From assembly GCA_023428335.1 (NCBI GenBank), contig JAEYYS010000438.1, positions 1-5,909 of the forward strand: 5,909 nucleotides of DNA, written 5' to 3'. Within the stretch, counting starts at the first letter, position 1. Each line of letters starts with the position of its first letter. A program made the position numbers and the translations under genes. Below, in pieces: positions 1 to 4,880 of the stretch. Under the pieces are notes generated by a model. It was not told the origin of the DNA, did no database searches, and saw only the letters and a program-made list of their open reading frames with translations. The DNA comes from Verrucomicrobiota bacterium (GTDB taxonomy: Bacteria > Verrucomicrobiota > Verrucomicrobiia > Verrucomicrobiales > Verrucomicrobiaceae).

Positions 1-621
1 GCCCTGCGCGTGTGGGAGGACCTGCGCCGCTCCGAGCAGCAGCATGACCGCTGGTGGGGCAACTTCGTCCGCACCGCCCGTGTCCGCCTGCAGGAGTTGC
101 GCCGCACCCAGCCGCCCGGTACCATCCTGACCTGGCTGGTGTATCGCGACGCCTACGCGCGTCGTGCCGCCGAGGATGGCGACCCGCTGGTCAGCCATGT
201 CGAATCGGTGCGCGACACCTACAAGGTCAACCTCGTCTGGTTCCGCAGCGGTGAGGAGGTCATCCAATACCTCAACGCCGGCGGTGCCCACGCGCCGCGT
301 TCGCGACACAAGGTGGCCGGTTTCGAATTCTTCGGGCACTCGAACAAGCACTGCTTCCTGTTCGATTACAGCTCCGAGATCTACGCGACCTCGACCGCCT
401 GGCTGCACGAGAACGACCTGCATCGCATCCGTCGCGGTGTCTTTGCCCGCGGCGCCTTCTGCAAGAGCTGGGGCTGTCACACCGGCGAGAGCATGAGCCG
501 CTACTGGCGCAAGGCCACCGGCACCCGCCTCATCGGTGCCATTGGCAAAACCGATTATTCCTACATGCACCTGCGCAACTGGCAGGTTGCCCTCAGCCGC
601 GGCAGCCGCTGGGTTGAGTGA
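1..621 (+). CDS. 3' part of a gene for a possible clan CD (caspase/CHAT-like) His-Cys protein
   Basis: The frame is open from base 1 (Ala-Leu-Arg-Val-Trp...) to TGA at 619-621, so the gene almost certainly begins upstream. A GTG at 10 is an internal alternative with no room to show a ribosome binding site. Numbering from that GTG, a hydrophobic strand ends in FEFFGHS (His110, codon 337-339), and about 45 residues later comes CKSWGCHTGE (Cys156, codon 475-477), then a Gly-rich stretch, GTRLIGAIGKTDY. A hydrophobic strand ending in His, followed by a strand ending in Cys with a trailing TG, is the layout of the catalytic dyad in clan CD peptidases such as caspases, gingipains and CHAT. An earlier strand (TILTWLVYR, 38-46) fits an alpha/beta fold. 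I see no signal peptide or membrane segment in the visible part. Protease activity is inferred; I do not recognise a named family. bioB begins 18 bases after the stop, so they may share a transcript. Confidence 0.75.
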   Translation, partial: ALRVWEDLRRSEQQHDRWWGNFVRTARVRLQELRRTQPPGTILTWLVYRDAYARRAAEDGDPLVSHVESVRDTYKVNLVWFRSGEEVIQYLNAGGAHAPRSRHKVAGFEFFGHSNKHCFLFDYSSEIYATSTAWLHENDLHRIRRGVFARGAFCKSWGCHTGESMSRYWRKATGTRLIGAIGKTDYSYMHLRNWQVALSRGSRWVE

Positions 622-639
622 ATCCCACCTTTTCGAATC

Positions 640-1656
640 ATGAATTACGCCGATCTCCACCGCATCTACCACCAGCCCTTTTTCGACCTGATCAAGCAGG
701 CGCGCGCCGTCCATGAGGAGCATTGGACCGGCAACGAGGTGCAGCTCTGCACCCTGCTCAGCATCAAGACCGGCGGCTGCTCCGAGGACTGCGGCTACTG
801 CGCCCAGAGCGCCCGCTACAGCACCGGCGTCGAGGCCGAGAAACTCATGGAGAGGGAGCAGGTCATGGAGCGCGCCCGCGCCGCCCGCGCCAACGGCTCC
901 ACCCGTTTCTGCATGGGCGCCGCCTGGAAGGGCGTGCGCTCCGGCACCCAGAAGTTCGACCAAGTGCTCGACATTGTCCGCGACGTCTCCACCCTCGGCA
1001 TGGAAGTCTGTGTCACCCTCGGTCAGCTCGGCGCCGAGGAGGCCCAGCAGCTCAAGGAAGCCGGTGTCACCGCCTACAACCACAACATCGACACCAGCCC
1101 GGAGCACTACCCGAACATCGTCAGCACCCACAGCTTCGACGACCGCCTCGGCACCATTCGCCACGCCCAGGACGCCGGCATGTCGGTCTGCTGCGGCGGC
1201 ATCCTCGGCCTTGGCGAGACCATCGAGGACCGACTGAAAATGCTCGAAGTGCTCAGCAACTTCAATCCGCATCCGGAGAGCGTGCCGATCAATGCCCTCA
1301 TGCCGATGAAGGGCACCCCCATGGGCGACAACCCCCAGGTCGATGCCTTCTCGCTGGTCCGCATGATCGCGGTCGCACGCATCGCCATCCCGCGCGCCAA
1401 GGTCCGCCTCAGCGCGGGTCGCACCAACCTCAGCCGCGAGGCCCAGGCGCTGGCCTTCTTCGCCGGTGCCAACTCGATTTTCTACGGCGACAAACTGCTC
1501 ACCGCCGCCAACCCGCGCGCCAACGAGGATCTGGCTTTGCTGCGTGAACTCGGCCTCAGCGCCCAGCAGCCCAACCCGGACCTCAGCGCGCCCGCGGCCG
1601 ATGAAGTCCGCGAGCTGTCACCGCCGGCGCCCTGCGTGAAGGCCTGTGGGTGCTGA
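640..1656 (+). CDS. bioB: Biotin synthase (radical SAM enzyme), complete
   Basis: Biotin synthase inserts sulfur into dethiobiotin to form biotin, the last step of the pathway, in the cytoplasm. The 338-residue product matches the usual family length. The radical SAM 4Fe-4S motif is CSEDCGYCAQ (Cys47, Cys51, Cys54). The ligands expected for the 2Fe-2S sulfur donor are also present: Cys91 in RFCMGAAW, Cys124 in VCVTLG, Cys184 in VCCGGILGLGET, and Arg256 in VRLSAGR. The substrate-region signature YNHNIDTSPEHYPNI is intact. The start is ATG 640; no strong Shine-Dalgarno is visible, but the next residues (NYADLHRIYHQPFFDLI) fit the family N-terminus. The tail after about residue 305 is Pro/Ala-rich and ends CVKACGC. 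The gene lies 18 bp downstream of the His/Cys gene and converges on the sulfatase. No other bio gene is visible. Confidence 0.97.
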   Translation: MNYADLHRIYHQPFFDLIKQARAVHEEHWTGNEVQLCTLLSIKTGGCSEDCGYCAQSARYSTGVEAEKLMEREQVMERARAARANGSTRFCMGAAWKGVRSGTQKFDQVLDIVRDVSTLGMEVCVTLGQLGAEEAQQLKEAGVTAYNHNIDTSPEHYPNIVSTHSFDDRLGTIRHAQDAGMSVCCGGILGLGETIEDRLKMLEVLSNFNPHPESVPINALMPMKGTPMGDNPQVDAFSLVRMIAVARIAIPRAKVRLSAGRTNLSREAQALAFFAGANSIFYGDKLLTAANPRANEDLALLRELGLSAQQPNPDLSAPAADEVRELSPPAPCVKACGC

Positions 1657-1692
1657 GTCGGACGAGTCGGACGAGTCTGACAAGTCGGACGG
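1657..1692 (+). repeat. 9-bp tandem repeat, four units, between convergent genes
   Basis: Four consecutive 9-mers begin at the base after the bioB stop: GTCGGACGA (1657), GTCGGACGA (1666), GTCTGACAA (1675) and GTCGGACGG (1684). The first two are identical and the others differ by one or two bases. They fill most of the 48-bp gap before the sulfatase stop. GTC...GAC within each unit is self-complementary, so short hairpins are possible. No function is known to me. Confidence 0.85.
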
Positions 1693-1697
1693 AGCCG

Positions 1698-1717
1698 CCA
1701 GGGCTTAGCGGCCCTGG
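1698..1717. terminator. Possible bidirectional terminator hairpin
   Basis: A perfect 7-bp stem, CCAGGGC (1698-1704) with GCCCTGG (1711-1717), encloses a 6-base loop that contains the sulfatase stop codon. It sits where the two convergent transcripts meet. On the + strand a TTTTT run lies at 1726-1730, eight bases after the stem, which is further than in a classic intrinsic terminator. There is no U-tract in the other direction. The location is suggestive but the terminator call is weak. Confidence 0.3.
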
Positions 1718-3594
1718 AAGGTCACTTTTTCCAGGATCACCGGAGCCTGCTGCGCCGGCAGGTACAGGCGCAGGTGCTGCAGGCTTTCGGCCGGCAGGGT
1801 CACCGTGGTTTCAGCCGGTGTGTCCTTGGCGGCAGGCAGTTGGAAGTCCACCGTCTGGCCCTCGGCGGGAAAGGTCTCCTGTGTCAGCGTCCGCCACTGG
1901 ATCTTGCCCGGGCCACCGGCGCCGCGGGTCTTCAGCACGATCGTCACCGGTCCCTGCAGCTTGAGGCCGGCCCGGCCGAGGAAGGGGTTGCGGCCTTCGC
2001 CCGTGACCACCAGGGCGCCGTCGCGTTCCTCCAGCGTGCAGCCCTTGGGCACCCAGCCGTCGAAGGGGCGTTTCGCCGCCGCCTCCGGGCGCGGCTGGTA
2101 GGCCGGGTTCGGTCGTGGCACGGGCGCGTTCGTGTCGCGCAGGAAGCCGTCGATGAGGGCGTCGAGCTCCTTCACCTTGTCCGGCTGCTGCTCGGCGAGG
2201 TTGGTGGTTTCGCCGGGGTCCTGCTTCAGGTCATAGAGTTCGCGCGGCACGCCCGGGCCAAACCAGCGGATCAGTTTGTGGTCGCCCTGCACCACCGTCA
2301 CCCCGCCCTCGTTGGGGCGGTAGGGGAAGAAGTTGAAGAAGGCCTCGCGCACCGCCTCGCCTGCGCCGGTGAGCACGGGTTTCAGGCTGACGCCATCCAT
2401 GACCTGGCCCGCAGGACGCGCCAGACCGAGCAGGTCGAGCACGGTCGGATAAACATCGATGTGACCCGCCAGCGCCTCGGTCACCGCCCCGGCGCGGATG
2501 CGACCCGGCAGGGCCCAGAGCATTGGCACGCGCGGGCCACCCTCGTAGAGCGTGCCCTTGCCGTCGCGCAGCGGCGCGTTGTGGGTCGGTGGCTCGTTGC
2601 CCGCCCACTTGTGCCAGTCGGCCAGGAACTCGCTCTTGTGCTTCTCCGCCGCCGCCGTCTTGCCGGTGCCCGGCACGTTGCTGTGCACGTTGCCGCCGTT
2701 GTCGGAATAAAAGATCACCAGCGTGTTGTCGGTCAGGCCCAGGCTGTCGAGCTCGGCGAGGATGCGACCGAAGCATTCATCGACACTGCGCAGCATGCTC
2801 GCCATGATCGGGTTCTTCTGGCGACCGGTCGGGTCGGTCTTCTTGGCGAACTCGGCGGTGTACTCGGGCTTGTGGCCCCAGGGACCGTGCACGCCGTAAC
2901 ACCAGAGGTTGAGGAAGAACGGGCGATCCTTGTGGGCCTGCAGAAACTTCACCGCCTCCAGCGCCTGGCGGTCGACGATGTACTCGCCGGGCGGCCCATC
3001 GGTGATCGTGCCGACCTTGGCCTTCGCGGTCGGGCGACCCTCGGGCACGACGCCGTAGGGCGAGAAATAATTGCCCGGCGGACCCGGGTCGGGCGCGCAG
3101 TGGAAGGCGGTGTCAAAGCCCTGGGCCTCGGGGCGGAACTCCGGCGTCAGGCCGAGATGCCACTTGCCGATGTGGGCCGTGGCATAACCCGCCGCTCGCA
3201 GCGTTTCCGCCAGGGTGATCTCGGCCGGATCGAGGTAATTTTTGCTCACCGGCGTCAGCATCGGCCGGCTCGGCGGCGCTGTTTTCGGCATGAACTCGAA
3301 GTCGGCCGGCTGCGGCGGCTGATGACCGCTGGCCGTCAGGATGCCGTGCCGGGTCGGGTGCTTGCCGGAGAGCAGGCTGCCCCGCGTCGGCGAGCACAAC
3401 GGCGCGGCGTAAGCGCGGGTGAAACGGGTCGCCCGGGCGGCAAAACGGTCCAGGTTCGGCGTCTCGTAGTACTGCGAGCCGTAGACGCCGCTGTCCCTCC
3501 AGCCCATGTCATCGACGAGGAAGAGCACGACATTGGGTCGATCCGCCGCCGCAAGCGGCAGCACCAGACTGAGCAGGAGAAGAAGGGATTTCAT
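1705..3594 (-). CDS. Secreted formylglycine-dependent sulfatase (arylsulfatase A-like)
   Basis: A 629-residue type I sulfatase that hydrolyses sulfate esters; the substrate cannot be read from the sequence. The N-terminus MKSLLLLLSLVLPLAAA is a signal peptide, so the product is likely exported. The metal-binding pair is Asp28-Asp29 in LFLVDDMGW. Cys67 in CSPTRGSLLSGK (CxPxR motif) is the residue converted to formylglycine. Other hallmarks are GKWHLG (143-148), VHGPW (His236), YSDNGG (Asp298-Asn299) and PLRDGKGTLYEGGPRVP (Lys346). Residues from about 509 to 629 form a beta-rich extension after the sulfatase core. I chose ATG 3594-3592 because the signal peptide starts there; the frame stays open upstream to about 4179, but that part is translated repeat DNA. 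No clear Shine-Dalgarno is seen. No sulfatase-maturating enzyme is in the window. The gene converges on bioB. Confidence 0.95.
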   Translation of the reverse strand: MKSLLLLLSLVLPLAAADRPNVVLFLVDDMGWRDSGVYGSQYYETPNLDRFAARATRFTRAYAAPLCSPTRGSLLSGKHPTRHGILTASGHQPPQPADFEFMPKTAPPSRPMLTPVSKNYLDPAEITLAETLRAAGYATAHIGKWHLGLTPEFRPEAQGFDTAFHCAPDPGPPGNYFSPYGVVPEGRPTAKAKVGTITDGPPGEYIVDRQALEAVKFLQAHKDRPFFLNLWCYGVHGPWGHKPEYTAEFAKKTDPTGRQKNPIMASMLRSVDECFGRILAELDSLGLTDNTLVIFYSDNGGNVHSNVPGTGKTAAAEKHKSEFLADWHKWAGNEPPTHNAPLRDGKGTLYEGGPRVPMLWALPGRIRAGAVTEALAGHIDVYPTVLDLLGLARPAGQVMDGVSLKPVLTGAGEAVREAFFNFFPYRPNEGGVTVVQGDHKLIRWFGPGVPRELYDLKQDPGETTNLAEQQPDKVKELDALIDGFLRDTNAPVPRPNPAYQPRPEAAAKRPFDGWVPKGCTLEERDGALVVTGEGRNPFLGRAGLKLQGPVTIVLKTRGAGGPGKIQWRTLTQETFPAEGQTVDFQLPAAKDTPAETTVTLPAESLQHLRLYLPAQQAPVILEKVTFQGR

Positions 3595-3659
3595 GCTGCG
3601 CCGGTGAACGACGGTCAGTGACGGTTCTTCCGCTGAATGCGGACCGAGGAGCAGGCTGT

Positions 3660-3784
3660 GGATGGCGGCTGCACGCTGAGGCTGCCGGCAGGTAGGGCGC
3701 CTTGTCCTCAAGGCGCCGGGCTTGCCTCTGCAGGCGGGGGCAGCGACACCGCAGGATCGGTGTAGGCGCCGTCGCCAGACGGCG
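3660..3784 (+). repeat. Repeat unit C, copy 1 (about 125 bp)
   Basis: Starts GGATGGCGG and ends in the hairpin CGCCGTC-GCCA-GACGGCG. A second copy lies exactly 574 bp downstream at 4234-4358. The copies differ at a few positions near the left end and at single bases further in. The unit contains hairpins at 3696-3717 and 3767-3784 and a short GCCT-CTGC-AGGC dyad near 3725-3735. Its last 31 bp are shared with the start of unit B. Confidence 0.9.
3696..3717. repeat. Perfect 8-bp-stem hairpin in unit C copy 1
   Basis: GGCGCCTT (3696-3703) pairs with AAGGCGCC (3710-3717) around the loop GTCCTC. No T-run follows, so it is not a classic terminator. The matching hairpin in copy 2 keeps the stem and changes one loop base. 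Confidence 0.8.
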
Positions 3785-3989
3785 GTGCCTCGGGTGGGGC
3801 GGACACGGTCCCAAGCCCAGAAGGTCCGCAGATTTCTCAGATGGGACGGAACGGGAACCGGTGTCAGCCGCAAAGGAACACAAGGATCGCAAAGGCAGAG
3901 CAGACGCAGGGTTTTGCGTTCTTTGCGCTCTTTTGCGGCCAAAATCTTGAGGCCTGCCAGCGCAGATTTCGCAGATTCGGAAGGATGGC
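3754..3989 (+). repeat. Repeat unit B, copy 1 (236 bp)
   Basis: First of two head-to-tail copies with a period of exactly 236 bp. It runs from GGATCGGTGTAGG to the base after GGAAGGATGG. In order it contains the hairpin CGCCGTC-GCCA-GACGGCG (3767-3784), the 9-mer pair CGCAGATTT/CTCAGATGG (3827-3844), a long imperfect inverted repeat (3867-3939) and the 9-mer pair CGCAGATTT/CGCAGATTC (3961-3978). By eye it differs from copy 2 at about 8-9 positions. Confidence 0.92.
3867..3939. repeat. Inverted repeat with 9-bp-periodic arms, copy 1
   Basis: The left arm (3867-3894) begins GCCGCAAAG and continues with 9-base steps CGCAAAGGA, ACACAAGGA, TCGCAAAGG. The right arm (3912-3939) is its imperfect reverse complement, ending CTCTTTTGCGGC. 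The centre is 17 bases. Transcribed, it could form a long imperfect hairpin. There are no flanking target duplications or coding content, so I call it only a repeat element. Confidence 0.75.
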
Positions 3990-4225
3990 GGATCGGTGTA
4001 GGCGCCGTCGCCAGACGGCGGTGCCTCGGGTGGGGCGGGCACGGTCCCAAGACTCGAAGGTCCGCAGATTTCTCAGATGGGACGGAACGGGAACCGGTGT
4101 CAGCCGCAAAGGAACACAAGGATCGCAAAGGCAGAGCAGACGCAGAGTTTTGCGTTCCTTGCGCTCTTTTGCGGCCCAAATCTTGAGGCCTGCCAGTGCA
4201 GATTTCGCAGATTCGGAAGGATGGT
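3990..4225 (+). repeat. Repeat unit B, copy 2 (236 bp)
   Basis: Tandem second copy of the unit at 3754-3989. Landmarks fall exactly 236 bp later: hairpin 4003-4020, 9-mer pair 4063-4080, inverted repeat 4103-4175, and 9-mer pair 4197-4214 (first base changed from C to T). The start of this copy is fused to GGATGGCGG, the beginning of unit C, as if a full C unit once lay at the junction and was mostly deleted. Confidence 0.92.
4103..4175. repeat. Inverted repeat with 9-bp-periodic arms, copy 2
   Basis: Same structure as 3867-3939: left arm 4103-4130, right arm 4148-4175. The left arm is unchanged. The right arm has one T-to-C change (TTCCTTGCG instead of TTCTTTGCG), which improves its match to the AAGGA step of the left arm. 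Confidence 0.75.
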
Positions 4226-4233
4226 GGGGCTCT

Positions 4234-4358
4234 GGATGGCGGATGGACGCAGAGGCTGCCGGCAGGTAGGGCGCCTTGTCTTCAAGGCGCCGGGCTTGCC
4301 TCTGTAGGCGGGGGCAGCGACCCCGCAGGATCGGTGTAGGCGCCGTCGCCAGACGGCG
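4234..4358 (+). repeat. Repeat unit C, copy 2 (about 125 bp)
   Basis: Second copy of the unit at 3660-3784, offset 574 bp. It holds the hairpin at 4270-4291 and ends with the third copy of CGCCGTC-GCCA-GACGGCG (4341-4358). Homology stops there; the following sequence AGGATCCCCC is unrelated to unit B. Eight bases (4226-4233) separate it from unit B copy 2. Confidence 0.9.
4270..4291. repeat. Perfect 8-bp-stem hairpin in unit C copy 2
   Basis: GGCGCCTT (4270-4277) pairs with AAGGCGCC (4284-4291) around the loop GTCTTC. Compared with copy 1 only the loop has changed. Confidence 0.8.
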
Positions 4359-4474
4359 AGGATCCCCCTGAAATCCGAATCAGCGGTCGGAAATTCCTTG
4401 CCGGGCCTGCCCGTGTCGGAGAACCTCATTTCCATGAACGCCTTTCAGGCACGTGGCCTGCCCATTCGCGCGGC

Positions 4475-4490
4475 CTTTGTACGTACAAAG
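4475..4490. promoter_or_regulatory. 16-bp perfect palindrome, candidate operator
   Basis: CTTTGTACGTACAAAG is fully self-complementary. It can be lengthened to GGC(C)TTTGTAC / GTACAAAGCC (4472-4492) with one bulged C. It lies 54 bp before the start at 4545, the right place for a dimeric repressor or activator site. I cannot name the regulator; the role is inferred from position and symmetry only. Confidence 0.4.
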
Positions 4491-4525
4491 CCTCCGTGTG
4501 CAGAACTTGTTCTGGCAACGGGAGG
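4491..4525. promoter_or_regulatory. Nested dyad upstream of the Cys-rich gene
   Basis: An inner perfect dyad CAGAAC-TT-GTTCTG (4501-4514) sits inside outer arms CCTCCGT (4491-4497) and ACGGGAGG (4518-4525), which pair with one bulged base. It overlaps the end of the preceding palindrome and the start of the next hairpin. It could be an operator, an RNA leader hairpin or a recombination-site remnant. No T-run follows. Confidence 0.35.
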
Positions 4526-4540
4526 CAGAATGATACTGCC
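4524..4540. promoter_or_regulatory. Hairpin between a GGGAGG tract and the start codon
   Basis: GGCAG (4524-4528) pairs with CTGCC (4536-4540) around a 7-base loop, ending four bases before ATG 4545. The purine tract GGGAGG (4520-4525), the only Shine-Dalgarno-like sequence here, is too far from the ATG (about 19 bases) unless this hairpin folds and shortens the distance. The stem uses two bases of that tract, so it could instead hide it. Confidence 0.3.
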
Positions 4541-4544
4541 ATAA

Positions 4545-4859
4545 ATGAAGCACTGCTGCCAACGCATGGAGTCTGCTGTAGAGAGCGAGTGCAAGCAGCA
4601 CACGGATCGCTGGGATTGTCCTGATGCGCTCGTTAGCTACTCAGCCAAGTTCGATGAGTATGGGCTCATCGTCCACGACGGAGGATCGTCCTCAATCTCG
4701 ATTGATTATTGCCCGTGGTGCGGATTCAAGCTCCCGGTATCACAAAGAGATCGATGGTTCGATGAGCTTGAGAAGCTGGGGATTACCGATCCGTCTGAGG
4801 AGAAGATTCCAGAGATATACACAGATGCTCGATGGAGGACAAAGCCGGCAGAACAATAA
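4545..4859 (+). CDS. Small Cys-rich, probably zinc-binding protein (DUF6980-like)
   Basis: A 104-residue soluble protein starting MKHCCQRM. Conserved-looking cysteines are Cys4-Cys5, Cys16, Cys25 (DCPD) and the knuckle Cys56-Pro-Trp-Cys59-Gly, an arrangement that suggests zinc binding. Between them is KFDEYGLIVHDGGSSS (35-50), then LPVSQRDRWFDELEKLGI (63-80). I associate this pattern with DUF6980, a short family of unknown function; the label is from memory and unchecked. The N-terminus fits the family, so ATG 4545 is preferred although no good ribosome binding site precedes it. GC is lower than in bioB: 33 of 60 bases at 4621-4680 versus 41 of 60 at 1021-1080, which hints at horizontal transfer. 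The next gene starts 16 bases after the stop, and the stop lies inside an attC-like junction. Confidence 0.85.
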   Translation: MKHCCQRMESAVESECKQHTDRWDCPDALVSYSAKFDEYGLIVHDGGSSSISIDYCPWCGFKLPVSQRDRWFDELEKLGITDPSEEKIPEIYTDARWRTKPAEQ

Positions 4860-4880
4860 AGGCGCATCAAACGTTATGCC
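4847..4880 (+). other. attC-like junction, possibly a collapsed integron recombination site
   Basis: GGCAGAAC (4847-4854) and GTTATGCC (4873-4880) are complementary at 7 of 8 positions, like the R'' and R' boxes that end an integron attC site. R' here resembles the usual GTTRRRY core but has a T at the second R. The 18 bases between them (AATAAAGGCGCATCAAAC) resemble the two spacers of known attC sites, with the L boxes and central hairpin missing. Stop codon in the left end and next ATG inside R' is typical cassette spacing. It is too short to be a functional attC, and no integrase is in the window. Confidence 0.3.

Larger units (their letters stand above)
3595..4544. other. Non-coding, repeat-filled intergenic region
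   Basis: About 950 bp separate the divergent starts of the sulfatase (3594, -) and the Cys-rich gene (4545, +). Several open frames exist, but their translations repeat with the DNA repeats, shift frame between copies (the 236-bp period is not a multiple of three) and match no protein I recognise. The region holds a composite direct-repeat array (3660-4358), about 110 bp without obvious structure, and a palindrome cluster (4472-4540). The sulfatase promoter must lie at its left end; I could not identify convincing -35/-10 boxes. Confidence 0.8.

Noticed and set aside
10..12. GTG as the true start of the first gene
   Set aside because: The frame is open to the window edge and there is no room to see a ribosome binding site, so truncation is the simpler reading.
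1774..3621. 615-residue open frame on the + strand
   Set aside because: It lies antisense to the sulfatase, whose motifs are unmistakable, and is a by-product of high GC.
3595..4179. Upstream in-frame extension of the sulfatase to an 824-residue protein
   Set aside because: The extra 195 residues are translated repeat DNA that changes frame between copies, and they would bury the clear signal peptide starting at 3594.
3702..4307. Several 76-154 residue open frames on both strands
   Set aside because: They overlap each other, repeat with the DNA repeats, and have Arg/Ser/Pro-rich compositions typical of translated non-coding GC-rich DNA.
3660..4358. Insertion sequence
   Set aside because: No transposase-like reading frame, no terminal inverted repeats bounding the whole, and no target duplications are visible; the copies are direct tandem repeats.
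4491..4525. Intrinsic terminator
   Set aside because: No T-run follows on either strand and no gene ends just before it on the + strand.
4624..4875. Longer 282-residue form of the membrane protein
   Set aside because: It would overlap most of the Cys-rich gene, and its first 84 residues are Ser/Arg-rich out-of-frame translation with no protein-like features.
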